Both the position numbers and the translations under genes were made by a program. A stretch of DNA of 64,000 nucleotides from Sulfurimonas sp. UBA2011. Lineage in GTDB: Bacteria; Campylobacterota; Campylobacteria; Campylobacterales; Sulfurimonadaceae. The first letter of the stretch is position 1. Each line of letters starts with the position of its first letter. Where the stretch lies: contig DDCH01000010.1 in assembly GCA_002335055.1 (NCBI GenBank), positions 1 through 64,000 of the forward strand, given 5' to 3'. The notes under the pieces are model-generated. The model did no database searches, was not told where the DNA came from, and was given only the letters and a program-made list of their open reading frames with translations. This document shows positions 1-8,614 of the stretch, one piece after another.

Positions 1-5
1 TATTT

Positions 6-381
6 TGGTGGAGACGTGCGGGATCGAACCGCAGTCCTAAAACTAATTTTCTACGACGTCTACATGCTTAGAGAAGTTGTTAAAGTTTAATCTTGCTTCA
101 CACTACTTGCAAAGCTACACAAGACGAGCCTCGGGATTCGTATAAAGCTGAGACAGACTTTATATATATCTACATAAGGGTTATACTTCGAATCCGACTT
201 ATCTAGAGTCCATCGGTGAAGCAGCCCGTCCTCTAAGAGGGGGTAAAACTTAAGCTATTGCTAAAGCTGGGCGGTAATTTGTATTGTTTGCATTTAAGCA
301 ATTGTTGAGCCGTATAACGGAAATGCTCAGTCCGACATGCAATCATAGACTATCAGCTCCAGTCGAAGCCAAGTCGTCCCC
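6..381 (-). ncRNA. ssrA: transfer-messenger RNA (tmRNA)
   Basis: Rescues stalled ribosomes by acting first as alanyl-tRNA and then as a short mRNA. On the minus strand the RNA starts GGGGACGACTTGGCTTCGAC, the classic tmRNA 5' end, and finishes with a T-arm (GGTTCGATCCC) and an encoded CCA at 8-6. The 5' GGGGACG pairs with CGTCTCC near the 3' end to make the acceptor stem. The tag frame runs 291-250: resume codon GCA at 291-289, peptide ANNTNYRPALAIA, stop TAA at 252-250. The tag start ANN is typical of Campylobacterota. Ends are inferred from base pairing. Confidence 0.97.
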
Positions 382-472
382 ATATGTATGTTCAATACAA
401 AACATAATATATAAAAGTATATCAAATATTTAGTTATTTTAAAAAAGTTAAATGGGATTTGATATTTAAAGG

Positions 473-548
473 TGGTGGCCAATCTCGGAATCGAACCAAG
501 GACACACTGATTTTCAGTCAGTTGCTCTACCGACTGAGCTAATTGGCC
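473..548 (-). tRNA. tRNA-Phe (GAA), copy 1
   Basis: Cloverleaf of 76 bases on the minus strand: acceptor GGCCAAT pairs with ATTGGCC, the anticodon loop is CTGAAAA between ACTGA and TCAGT (anticodon GAA, phenylalanine), the T-loop is TTCGATT and CCA is encoded. It is identical base for base to the second copy 36 bases away. Confidence 0.97.
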
Positions 549-584
549 ACGGTAAATGTTGTAATAATAAAATCTTTAAAAGAA

Positions 585-660
585 TGGTGGCCAATCTCGG
601 AATCGAACCAAGGACACACTGATTTTCAGTCAGTTGCTCTACCGACTGAGCTAATTGGCC
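585..660 (-). tRNA. tRNA-Phe (GAA), copy 2
   Basis: Second copy of the 76-base tRNA-Phe with anticodon GAA and encoded CCA. All 76 bases match the copy at 473-548, while the spacer is unrelated AT-rich sequence. The two copies and ssrA lie on the same strand and may be co-transcribed. Confidence 0.97.
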
Positions 661-702
661 GTACTTTTAAAGAGCGAAATTATAGCCCGTAACTACTGAA
701 AG

Positions 703-1272
703 TTAGCTTATGCTTAGATATTTCAGTAAGCCATCCACAATAGTAACTTTTTCAAGCTGTTTTATTTTTAGTTCTAAGGTCTCGACTGTTTCATTTTGAC
801 TCAAGTAAAGTTCTTTTTGAAGGATAATTTCTCCACTATCATATTCGGAGTTTACTTCATGGATAGTAACACCACTTATTTTATCATTAGAGGCTATTAC
901 AGCTTCATGAACATGTTTCCCATACATTCCTTCTCCTCCATACTTTGGAAGCAGAGCAGGGTGTGTATTGAGTACTTTAAAATTATCAGTTATACAAGAG
1001 TCAAGTTTTTTCATATAACCAGATAAAAATATATATTCGCACTCATTTTGTTTGAGTAGTTCTATTAGTCTTGCATTTATGTCTGGAGTGTTTTTTTGAT
1101 TTACTATATAGCTTTTGATATTTTTGTCTGTAGCTTTTTGCAAAACAGGTGAATTTGTATTGTTGGTAACAACAAGGCTAATATTTATAGGGAGTATATT
1201 TGCTTGGATAGCTTCTACAATAGTATCAAAACCACTTCCATTGTGTGAAGCGAATACGGCAATATTTTTCAT
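703..1272 (-). CDS. purN: phosphoribosylglycinamide formyltransferase
   Basis: Transfers a formyl group from 10-formyl-THF to glycinamide ribonucleotide, the third step of purine synthesis in the cytoplasm. The 189-residue protein has the family start (NIAVFASHNGSGFDTI, phosphate-binding loop near residues 8-14), the catalytic Asn-His pair in NTHPALLPKYGG (about residues 102-113) and the catalytic Asp in a VTIHEV...YDSGEII segment near residue 145. Length is slightly under the usual 200-215. It starts directly after the mraY stop on the same strand, so the two are probably one transcript. Identification is by motif and is secure. Confidence 0.93.
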   Translation of the reverse strand: MKNIAVFASHNGSGFDTIVEAIQANILPINISLVVTNNTNSPVLQKATDKNIKSYIVNQKNTPDINARLIELLKQNECEYIFLSGYMKKLDSCITDNFKVLNTHPALLPKYGGEGMYGKHVHEAVIASNDKISGVTIHEVNSEYDSGEIILQKELYLSQNETVETLELKIKQLEKVTIVDGLLKYLSIS

Positions 1273-2334
1273 CTAACGTATCTTAAGACTAATAAGTGCA
1301 ATTAGATTTGAAAGAATAGCGATAATCCAAAAACGTACAATTATTTTACTTTCTGCCCAGTTCTTCATCTCAAAGTGATGATGAATAGGTGCCATAAGAA
1401 AGATTCTTTTTTTACGAAGTTTAAAACTTCCAACTTGTAAAATTACAGAAAGAGTCTCTATAACAAAGATAGAACCAATAAGGATAAGAAGAATCTCACT
1501 CTTAGAAACTATCGCTAAATAACCTAAAAATGCACCAATAGCTAAAGAACCACTATCGCCCATAAATACTTCTGCCGGATGACAGTTATGCCAAAGAAAA
1601 GCAAAAAGAGCACCACTGAGGGCACTTGCTATTATCACCACTTCTCCGATGTTAAAGTGTGGTAAAAGGAGATAGGCACTAATCTTAATATGTCCAATAG
1701 CATAAATAATAATACTAAGAGTAAAGAGTGCTACGATAGAAGGCACAGAGGCTAGTCCATCAAGTCCATCTGTTAAATTTACCGCATTTGATGTTGCAAC
1801 GATTGCTGTAATCCATAAAATAAGAGCAAAAGCACCCATATTAAAAAGAGGATTCTTGAGAAATGGAAGATAAAAGTCTGTATTAAAGTCTGCTACAAAA
1901 CATAAAAAGAAAGAGATAAGTAACGCAGCGAAAACTTGAAGAGCAAGTTTAGTTCTTGCTTTTAAACCTGCTAGATTTTCACTTTTTCTGATTTTTGCAA
2001 AATCATCTTGAAAACCGATAAGTGTAAAAAGAACAAGTGTTAAAATCCCACCTACTGCATAAAGGTTGGAAAATTTGATAGTTAAAAGAGATGCAATAAT
2101 AGTTGATGTAATAAAAACTATACCACCCATAGTAGGTGTTGATGCTTTTTCTTGATGACGCTCTGGTGCCCATTCATTAATTGGTTGAACACTAGAAGTT
2201 CTTTGTGCCCATCTTATAAATATTGGTAAAAAAATGAGTGTAAGTATAAGTGCTAAAAAGAAAGAAATTCCAGCACGAATTGATATGTAACCTAAAATAT
2301 GTATATTGAGTAGTTCATGTAACCAGTATAGCAA
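1273..2334 (-). CDS. mraY: phospho-N-acetylmuramoyl-pentapeptide-transferase
   Basis: Makes lipid I by moving phospho-MurNAc-pentapeptide from UDP to undecaprenyl phosphate at the inner membrane. At 353 residues with about ten hydrophobic segments it has the normal family size. Diagnostic motifs are visible: PTMGGI near residue 67, the Asp-Asp pair in GFQDDFAK, NLTDGLDGLA, FMGDSGSLA and the PIHHHFE segment near the C-terminus. It is divergent from gpmI and followed at once by purN. In many relatives mraY neighbours murD; here murD lies 36 kb away in this window. Confidence 0.97.
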   Translation of the reverse strand: MLYWLHELLNIHILGYISIRAGISFFLALILTLIFLPIFIRWAQRTSSVQPINEWAPERHQEKASTPTMGGIVFITSTIIASLLTIKFSNLYAVGGILTLVLFTLIGFQDDFAKIRKSENLAGLKARTKLALQVFAALLISFFLCFVADFNTDFYLPFLKNPLFNMGAFALILWITAIVATSNAVNLTDGLDGLASVPSIVALFTLSIIIYAIGHIKISAYLLLPHFNIGEVVIIASALSGALFAFLWHNCHPAEVFMGDSGSLAIGAFLGYLAIVSKSEILLILIGSIFVIETLSVILQVGSFKLRKKRIFLMAPIHHHFEMKNWAESKIIVRFWIIAILSNLIALISLKIR

Positions 2335-2382
2335 TGTATGTCCTGTTGTATATCTGTTTGTATTTTTAAAGTGACATTATAG

Positions 2383-2388
2383 TATAAT
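2383..2388 (+). promoter_or_regulatory. probable -10 box for gpmI
   Basis: A perfect TATAAT lies 31 bases before the gpmI start in the 85-base divergent gap with mraY. A loose TTGTAT stands 19 bases upstream (2358-2363). This is a consensus match only, without transcript evidence. Confidence 0.5.
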
Positions 2389-2419
2389 CCTAAAATAAAT
2401 TTATAATATAGGAATAAAA

Positions 2420-3895
2420 TTGAGTAAAAAAGCAATTTTAGTTATTACAGATGGTATCGGTTACTCAGACAAGACTGAGTTTAATGCATTTTATCATGCA
2501 ACTAAACCAACGTATGACAAACTATTTAAAGAAACACCACACTCACTTATTGATACATTTGGTCTTAGTGTTGGTCTTCCTGAAGGACAGATGGGTAACT
2601 CTGAAGTAGGGCACATGAGCATAGGTAGTGGTCGAGTACTTTACCAAGATTTAGTGAAAATCTCTTTAGCATTAAACGAGAAAAGCTTAGAATCTAACCT
2701 AGAACTTCAAAAACTTTTTACAACTTCAGACAGACTCCATTTAATCGGGCTTATGAGTGATGGTGGAGTGCATTCTCACATAAACCATTTTATGGGTTTA
2801 GCAGATATAGCAGCCAAAAATGGTAAGAAAGTTTTTTTGCATCTGATAACAGATGGTCGTGATGTTTCTCCTACTTCTGCACAAAAGTATTTAGACATCG
2901 TTAAAAATCATTTAAATGAAAATGTAACAATAGCTACAGTTTCAGGTCGTTTTTATTCTATGGATAGAGATAACCGTTGGGAAAGAGTTAAGCGTGGCTT
3001 TGATGCTATAGTAAATGCAGAGCCAAAAACAAACTTTAACCCTGAAGCTTATATCGGGCACTCATATTCACTTGGTGAGACTGATGAGTTTGTTGAACCT
3101 GTGGCATTTGATGGTTATGAAGGTATGATGGAAGGGGATAGTGTACTCACTATAAACTTTAGAAGTGATAGAATGCGTGAGATGGTTAGTGCCCTTGCTG
3201 CTAAAGACTTTAGTGGTTTTATTAGAAATGACTTGAACTTAAATCTTGCAACGATTACTGAGTATGATAAGAGTTTTTCTTATCCCGTCCTTTTTAGAAA
3301 AGATGTGCCTACAAATACACTTGCTGAAGTTATAGCCAATGCAGGACTAAAGCAACTCCATACAGCTGAAACAGAAAAGTATGCACATGTTACTTTTTTC
3401 TTAAATGGTGGTATCGATGAGCCATATCAAAATGAGACAAGAGTTCTTATCCCCTCACCAGATGTAAAAACATACGATATGAAACCTGAGATGAGCTGTG
3501 ATGCTGTTGGGTCTGCGGTACTTGATGCAATGGATAGCGAGTATGACTTTATAGTAGTTAACTTCGCTAATGGAGACATGGTAGGTCATACTGGTGATTT
3601 TGAAGCAGCAAAAGTTGCGGTAACCGCAGTAGATACTCAGCTTGAAAAAATAGTTCAAAAAGCAAAAGACTTAGATTATGCTCTTATTATCACATCTGAT
3701 CATGGCAATTGTGAAGAGATGAAAGATGACTCCGGAAACACATTAACAAATCATACAGTTGGTAAGGTTTGGTGTTTTGTTGAAGCAGATGGTGTAACTA
3801 AGGTTGAAGCGGGTGCTCTTAATAACATTGCACCAACTATTTTAAAACTAATGGGGCTTGATATTCCATCTGAGATGGATCATAGTCTAGTATAA
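2420..3895 (+). CDS. gpmI: 2,3-bisphosphoglycerate-independent phosphoglycerate mutase
   Basis: Interconverts 3- and 2-phosphoglycerate in glycolysis/gluconeogenesis using two Mn ions and a phosphoserine. The 491-residue protein shows the N-terminal metal motif ITDGIGYSD, the phosphoserine loop MGNSEVGHMSIGSGR (about residues 57-71), SDGGVHSH, TDGRDVSP, and the C-terminal metal motifs NFANGDMVGHTGD and ITSDHGNCEEM. The start is TTG, chosen because AGGA sits seven bases upstream and the protein begins with the family pattern SKKAILVITDG. It is the first of a rightward group with fabG. Confidence 0.95.
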   Translation: MSKKAILVITDGIGYSDKTEFNAFYHATKPTYDKLFKETPHSLIDTFGLSVGLPEGQMGNSEVGHMSIGSGRVLYQDLVKISLALNEKSLESNLELQKLFTTSDRLHLIGLMSDGGVHSHINHFMGLADIAAKNGKKVFLHLITDGRDVSPTSAQKYLDIVKNHLNENVTIATVSGRFYSMDRDNRWERVKRGFDAIVNAEPKTNFNPEAYIGHSYSLGETDEFVEPVAFDGYEGMMEGDSVLTINFRSDRMREMVSALAAKDFSGFIRNDLNLNLATITEYDKSFSYPVLFRKDVPTNTLAEVIANAGLKQLHTAETEKYAHVTFFLNGGIDEPYQNETRVLIPSPDVKTYDMKPEMSCDAVGSAVLDAMDSEYDFIVVNFANGDMVGHTGDFEAAKVAVTAVDTQLEKIVQKAKDLDYALIITSDHGNCEEMKDDSGNTLTNHTVGKVWCFVEADGVTKVEAGALNNIAPTILKLMGLDIPSEMDHSLV

Positions 3896-3924
3896 AGTAA
3901 GATTTTAAATTAAGGAATTATTGA

Positions 3925-4671
3925 ATGAAATTTAGTGGAAAAAATGTTTTAGTAACAGGTTCAAGTCGTGGTATTGGTGCAGAGATAGCAAAAACTTTAG
4001 CAGGTTTCGGTCTTAAAGTATGGATAAACTATAGAAGTGGTGCAGCTGAAGCTGACGGTGTTAAAGAAGCTATAGAAGCTAATGGTGGCACTGCCGCTGT
4101 TATCGGTTTTGATGTAAGCGATGAAGCAGCATATGTTGATGCTATAAAAACTATTGTCAGTAGTGATGGTGAGTTGTCTTACTTAGTAAATAATGCTGGT
4201 ATTACAAACGATAAATTAGCACTTCGTATGAAAACAGAAGATTTTATGTCTGTTATAAATGCGAACCTAACAGCAACTTTCATAGGAAGTAGAGAGTTCT
4301 TTAAAGCGGCAAGAAAGAAAAAATTTGGTGCAGTTGTAAATATAGCTTCAATAGTTGGTGAGACTGGAAATGCAGGACAAACAAACTATACAGCAAGTAA
4401 AGGTGGAGTTGTGGCTATGACAAAATCTTTTGCTCATGAGTCAGCAACAAGCGGAATACGATATAACTCATTAACTCCAGGTTTTATTTCAACTGAGATG
4501 ACAGAAGTTTTAAGTGATGAGATAAAAGGTGCTATTAATGCTAAAATTCCTATGAACAGAATGGGACAAGCAAGAGAAGTAGCCGAAGCAACAGCTTTTT
4601 TACTCTCTGACCATGCAAGTTATATTACTGGTGAAACACTAAAAGTAAATGGCGGGATGAATATGGCATAG
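3925..4671 (+). CDS. fabG: 3-oxoacyl-[acyl-carrier-protein] reductase
   Basis: NADPH-dependent reductase of type II fatty acid synthesis, acting on 3-oxoacyl-ACP in the cytoplasm. The 248-residue short-chain dehydrogenase has the cofactor motif TGSSRGIG (residues 11-18), NNAG, the catalytic Ser of a SIVGETG segment, and YTASK with the catalytic Tyr and Lys. It starts at ATG with AAGGAA upstream and lies 29 bases after gpmI. With acpP, fabF and accA downstream it forms a fatty-acid synthesis cluster in an order I also recall from Helicobacter and Campylobacter. Confidence 0.95.
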   Translation: MKFSGKNVLVTGSSRGIGAEIAKTLAGFGLKVWINYRSGAAEADGVKEAIEANGGTAAVIGFDVSDEAAYVDAIKTIVSSDGELSYLVNNAGITNDKLALRMKTEDFMSVINANLTATFIGSREFFKAARKKKFGAVVNIASIVGETGNAGQTNYTASKGGVVAMTKSFAHESATSGIRYNSLTPGFISTEMTEVLSDEIKGAINAKIPMNRMGQAREVAEATAFLLSDHASYITGETLKVNGGMNMA

Positions 4672-4695
4672 TAGCTTTTTTTAAGTTAGATTCGC

Positions 4696-4701
4696 TATAA
4701 T
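4696..4701 (+). promoter_or_regulatory. probable -10 box for acpP
   Basis: TATAAT with a GC-rich upstream edge (CGCTATAAT) stands 37 bases before acpP, in the 61-base gap after fabG. It would give acpP its own promoter, as expected for a very highly expressed protein. A T-rich stretch lies upstream; no clear -35 box is seen. Confidence 0.5.
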
Positions 4702-4732
4702 TATACGATTAAATTAAAATACAGGAGCTATA

Positions 4733-4960
4733 ATGGCACTTATCGACGATATTAAAGAAGTAGTAGTAGAACAACTGAGTGTAGACGCAAAAGAAGTAAA
4801 AGAAGATGCAAAATTCGTAGAAGATTTAGGCGCTGATAGTCTGGATGTAGTTGAATTAGTTATGGCTCTTGAAGAAAAATTCGATATCGAAATTCCTGAT
4901 GATGAAGCTGAAAAAATTCAAACTGTTGCAGATGTAGTTACTTATATAGAAAGCAAGTAG
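4733..4960 (+). CDS. acpP: acyl carrier protein
   Basis: Small acidic carrier of growing acyl chains. The 75-residue protein has the phosphopantetheine attachment motif GADSLDVVELV, with the modified Ser at about residue 36, followed by the recognition helix and the IPDDEAEKI segment. A strong AGGAG ribosome site (4723-4727) stands six bases from the ATG. It lies between fabG and fabF, with a stem-loop after the stop codon. Identification is certain by motif and size. Confidence 0.98.
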   Translation: MALIDDIKEVVVEQLSVDAKEVKEDAKFVEDLGADSLDVVELVMALEEKFDIEIPDDEAEKIQTVADVVTYIESK

Positions 4961-4972
4961 TCTAAAACTTAC

Positions 4973-4998
4973 CTAAACTAAGCATTTGCTTGGTTTAG
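4973..4998 (+). terminator. stem-loop between acpP and fabF
   Basis: An 11-pair stem (4973-4983 with 4988-4998, one G-T pair) and a four-base ATTT loop. There is no run of T directly after it, so it fits a partial terminator or an mRNA-stabilising structure that lets acpP be made in greater amount than fabF, rather than a full stop. Confidence 0.5.
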
Positions 4999-5075
4999 AC
5001 TAAATACTTTTAAAAATTCAGACTTCTTAGAGTATGGGTTTTTAAAAATATTTTATTATTTATGTGGAGAAATAT

Positions 5076-6287
5076 ATGAGAAGAGTAGTAGTAACTGGTT
5101 TAGGAATGATAAATTCTGTTGGAAATGATAAAGAGAGTTCTTTTAAAGCTATCTGTGACGGCGAATGTGGAATTGATACTATTACGATTTTTGATCCAGA
5201 AAACTATGCTGTTAAAATAGCTGGTGAAGTAAGAGGTTTTGATCCGGCAACTGTTATGCCTCCAAAAGAAGTGAAAAAAGCGGATAGATTTATTCATCTT
5301 GGACTTAAAGCAGCTCAAGAAGCGATTGCCGATGCAAATCTTCCAGAAGACACTGATTATGAAAGATTTGGTATAAGTGCTGGCTCTGGTATTGGTGGAC
5401 TTCCTTCAATAGAGAAAAACTCTATTATCTTGAGTACACGTGGACCACGTCGTATTTCTCCTTTCTTTATTCCTGGAGCATTAGTAAATATGCTTGGTGG
5501 ATTCGTCTCAATTGCACATGGAACAAAAGGTCCAAATCTTTCGTCTGTTACAGCTTGTGCAGCAGGAACTCATGCAATCAGTGAGGCTGTTAAAACTATA
5601 ATGTGTAATGGTGCAGAAAAAATGTTAGTTGTAGCGGCTGAGTCTGCTATTACTGGTGCAGGTATTGGTGGTTTTGCTGCTATGAAAGCACTTTCGACAA
5701 ACAATGAGAATCCAAAAACAGCTTCTCGTCCTTTTGATGCCGACCGTGATGGTTTTGTTATGGGTGAAGGTGCGGCTTCTTTAGTTTTAGAAGAGTACGA
5801 ATCAGCAGTAGCACGTGGCGCTAATATCTATGGTGAAATTATAGGTTTTGGTGAGTCTGGGGATGCAAATCATATTACAACTCCATCTCTTGATGGTCCA
5901 GCTCGTGCAATGAAAGCGGCTTATAAAATGGCAGGCGAGCCTAAGATAGATTATGTAAATGCACATGGTACATCTACACCTATTAATGATAAGAATGAAA
6001 CAGCAGCAGTTAAAGAACTTCTTGGCGATAATGTTCCTCCAATGAGTTCAATTAAAGGACAATTAGGTCACTGTCTTGGTGCTGCTGGTGGAATTGAAGC
6101 TGTAGTATGTTTAATGGCTATGCGTGATGGTATTTTACCTCCGACTATTAACTATACTACAAAAGATGAAAATTGTGATTTAGATTATATTACTGATGGT
6201 GCAAGAAAAGCCGAAGTAAATATCACTATGAGTAACTCATTTGGCTTTGGTGGTACAAATGGTGTTCTCATCTTCAAAAAAGTCTAA
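5076..6287 (+). CDS. fabF: 3-oxoacyl-[acyl-carrier-protein] synthase II
   Basis: Condensing enzyme that elongates acyl-ACP with malonyl-ACP. The start is placed at the ATG at 5076: GGAG (5066-5069) stands six bases upstream and the protein then begins MRRVVVTGLGM, the family pattern. An in-frame GTG at 5064 overlaps that ribosome site and is unlikely. The catalytic triad is visible as the Cys in SVTACAAGTHAI, the His in NAHGTSTPIND and the His in GQLGHCLGAAG. The length of 403 residues is normal. It is followed 15 bases later by accA. Confidence 0.96.
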   Translation: MRRVVVTGLGMINSVGNDKESSFKAICDGECGIDTITIFDPENYAVKIAGEVRGFDPATVMPPKEVKKADRFIHLGLKAAQEAIADANLPEDTDYERFGISAGSGIGGLPSIEKNSIILSTRGPRRISPFFIPGALVNMLGGFVSIAHGTKGPNLSSVTACAAGTHAISEAVKTIMCNGAEKMLVVAAESAITGAGIGGFAAMKALSTNNENPKTASRPFDADRDGFVMGEGAASLVLEEYESAVARGANIYGEIIGFGESGDANHITTPSLDGPARAMKAAYKMAGEPKIDYVNAHGTSTPINDKNETAAVKELLGDNVPPMSSIKGQLGHCLGAAGGIEAVVCLMAMRDGILPPTINYTTKDENCDLDYITDGARKAEVNITMSNSFGFGGTNGVLIFKKV

Positions 6288-6302
6288 GTAGAAGGATTTA
6301 AT

Positions 6303-7238
6303 TTGGCTACATATTTAGATTTTGAACATAAAATTAAATTTATTCAAGAAGATATCATCTCTGCACAAGTTCGTCATGATCATGCAGAGATGGAAAAACA
6401 TAAAATTACACTAGATAAAGAAGTTGAAAAAATATACTCTAATCTAAGTGACTTTCAAAAATTACGACTTGCACGGCATTTAGATCGCCCTTATGCACTT
6501 GATTATATTAATATTATCATGAAAGATAAGTATGAGATTCATGGAGATAGACACTATCGTGATGATGCAGCAATAATCTGTTATATGGGTTATATTGGTG
6601 ATGAAAAAGTGATGGTTATAGGTGAACAAAAAGGTCGCGGGACTAAAAATAAGCTCAAACGTAACTTTGGAATGCCACACCCAGAAGGTTATAGAAAGGC
6701 TCTTCGTGCGGCAAAGATGGCTGAGAAGTTTGGTATGCCTATTTTAATGTTAATCGATACTCCGGGTGCATATCCTGGTCTTGGTGCAGAAGAGAGAAAT
6801 CAGTCAGAAGCAATTGCAAGAAACTTAATAGAACTAGCAGAGATAGATACTCCAACCGTATCTATAGTAATTGGTGAAGGTGGTTCTGGTGGTGCACTCG
6901 CTATTGGTGTTGCTGATAGATTTGCTATGATGCGTTATTCTGTGTTTTCAGTTATTTCTCCTGAAGGTTGTTCAGCTATTTTATGGAATGATCCTAAAAA
7001 AAGTGAAGCTGCAACAAATGCTATGAAAATAACACCTACTGACCTTTCTGAATTAGGTTTAATAGATGATATTATCAATGAACCACTTATTGGTGCTCAT
7101 AGAGAAAAAGAAGAAGCAGCTATCGCTATTGCAGATTATTTCTTAGCACAAATCAAAGACTTAAAAGCTATGAGTAAAGATGAAAGAATGGATGCCCGTT
7201 ATAAAAAACTAACTGCTCCAGGTGCATTTAAAGAGTAG
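6303..7238 (+). CDS. accA: acetyl-CoA carboxylase carboxyltransferase subunit alpha
   Basis: Alpha half of the carboxyltransferase that passes CO2 from biotin carrier protein to acetyl-CoA, giving malonyl-CoA for fatty acid synthesis. The 311-residue protein shows the family segments LARHLDRPYALDYI, GDRHYRDD, MLIDTPGAYPG and GEGGSGGALAIG (acyl-CoA and biotin binding). The start is TTG with AAGGA eight bases before it. The partner accD and the biotin subunits are not in the window. The 3' end overlaps the converging exonuclease gene by 11 bases. Confidence 0.96.
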   Translation: MATYLDFEHKIKFIQEDIISAQVRHDHAEMEKHKITLDKEVEKIYSNLSDFQKLRLARHLDRPYALDYINIIMKDKYEIHGDRHYRDDAAIICYMGYIGDEKVMVIGEQKGRGTKNKLKRNFGMPHPEGYRKALRAAKMAEKFGMPILMLIDTPGAYPGLGAEERNQSEAIARNLIELAEIDTPTVSIVIGEGGSGGALAIGVADRFAMMRYSVFSVISPEGCSAILWNDPKKSEAATNAMKITPTDLSELGLIDDIINEPLIGAHREKEEAAIAIADYFLAQIKDLKAMSKDERMDARYKKLTAPGAFKE

Positions 7239-8040
7239 AGTCTTTTATCTCTTTCTCTTTAAATAGAGGATCAAACTTCGGACGTTTGAGTCTCGGAGCA
7301 CTCTTAGAAAACTTTATCAAATCCTCTACATTATTTAAACTTTCGTTACAATTTTTTAAAGATAAAAGAAAAAGACCATAAGTGGTAAGGACATCACTCA
7401 TTGCACGATGATGAGATGGGTTTGGATTAAGTTCGAACATATCATTTAGATATGCAAGCCCATATCTAAATGAAACTATAGTCCTTTCAGCTAAAGCGAG
7501 TGAGCAGAGAGGACGATTAAGTAAAGATTCTAGTCCTACTTTTTGCATACTAGCAGATATAAAGTTATAGTCAAACTTTACATCGTGCGCGACAAAAATG
7601 GCATCTCCTAAAAAGAGTTTAAACTCCATAAGGACAGTTTTTAACTCAGGTGCATCAAGTGTATCTTCAACTTTTATACCAGTAAGTTCACTAATTATGG
7701 GGTTTATCTCTTTTACAAATACAAGAGACTCAAACCTATCTGTAATTACACCATTCTTTACCTTTACGGCTGCAAGTTCTATAATCTGATGCTTATCTAC
7801 TTTTGAGCCATTTGTCTCAATATCAACTATACAAAACTCTGCATCTTGCATTTTTATATACTTTGTATCGAAATAAAAATAACCCTGTCTTTTGATGATG
7901 TTTATACCCTGTGCTTTAGATATCTCTATAAATACATCTATACTCTCATCTATTTGAGCTTTTAAAACTTCTAGAGGAAGACCACGAGTTGCTAAACGTG
8001 AAATACTTTTTGCATCTAGAGGGAAAGATTTATTTAGCAT
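7228..8040 (-). CDS. DnaQ-like 3'-5' exonuclease
   Basis: A DEDDh-family exonuclease, related to the proofreading epsilon subunit of DNA polymerase III. After an uncharacterised N-terminal part of about 65 residues the protein shows Exo I (IVDIETNG, about 72-79), Exo II (HDVKFDYNFI, about 153-162) and Exo III (HHRAMSDVLTTY, about 210-221), holding the acidic residues and the His of the active site. Length is 270 residues. It overlaps trpF upstream by 11 bases and accA at its 3' end. Whether it is the replicative proofreader (dnaQ) or a separate nuclease cannot be decided here. Confidence 0.85.
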   Translation of the reverse strand: MLNKSFPLDAKSISRLATRGLPLEVLKAQIDESIDVFIEISKAQGINIIKRQGYFYFDTKYIKMQDAEFCIVDIETNGSKVDKHQIIELAAVKVKNGVITDRFESLVFVKEINPIISELTGIKVEDTLDAPELKTVLMEFKLFLGDAIFVAHDVKFDYNFISASMQKVGLESLLNRPLCSLALAERTIVSFRYGLAYLNDMFELNPNPSHHRAMSDVLTTYGLFLLSLKNCNESLNNVEDLIKFSKSAPRLKRPKFDPLFKEKEIKDSTL

Positions 8041-8614
8041 TTTTTATAAAGTCTTTTACTTTTTCTGGGTCTTTTTTACCATGACTAATCTCAACACCAC
8101 TACTTACATCAAGACCAAAAAAACCATATTTTTTGAGACTTGATATATTAGAACTATCTAGGCCACCAGCTAAGATTATTTTTGAGCAGTCCAACCCAGC
8201 AAACCATTCTAAGTTTATTTGTTTACCAGCACCACCATAAGCTTCGCAGTAAGCATCAACCAGTCTATACTCATCTTTGTACTCTAAAATATCTTGGGCA
8301 CTTTGTGCTCGAGTCACTTTTATATAGGGGATAGTAAGTGCATCAGTTAGTTCTGGTGTAATATTAAAATGAAGTTGTGCAAGTGTAGCACCACTATCTT
8401 TGCATGCGGTATTTATAGTAGAGGCAGACTCGTTAACAAAAAGGGCAACTTTTTCGACAAATGGAGGAAGTCTATCTATAATACTTTTTGCATCAGTGAC
8501 AGAAATATAACGAGGGGATTTTTCATAAAAAACAAAACCTAGAGCATCTGCTCCAGCTTTAATTGCAGTCATAGCATCTTCGTAAGATGTAATCCCACAT
8601 ATTTTTGTACGCAT
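8030..8614 (-). CDS. trpF: phosphoribosylanthranilate isomerase
   Basis: Converts phosphoribosylanthranilate to CdRP in tryptophan synthesis. The 194-residue TIM barrel begins with KICGIT (general base Cys at residue 4), has ALGFVFYEKSPRYI, the catalytic Asp in YRLVDAYCE (about residue 119), and the phosphate site in ILAGGLDSSN and GLDVSSGVE. Its start overlaps the rpe stop by one base and its end overlaps the exonuclease gene, so rpe-trpF-exonuclease is one translation-coupled operon. No other trp gene is nearby. Confidence 0.94.
   Translation of the reverse strand: MRTKICGITSYEDAMTAIKAGADALGFVFYEKSPRYISVTDAKSIIDRLPPFVEKVALFVNESASTINTACKDSGATLAQLHFNITPELTDALTIPYIKVTRAQSAQDILEYKDEYRLVDAYCEAYGGAGKQINLEWFAGLDCSKIILAGGLDSSNISSLKKYGFFGLDVSSGVEISHGKKDPEKVKDFIKNAK

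Noticed and set aside
1..700. Integrated element at ssrA or the tRNA-Phe pair
   Set aside because: No integrase gene or repeat of the RNA gene ends is present nearby in the window.
5064..5075. GTG start for fabF
   Set aside because: It overlaps the GGAG ribosome site, and the family pattern begins at the ATG at 5076.
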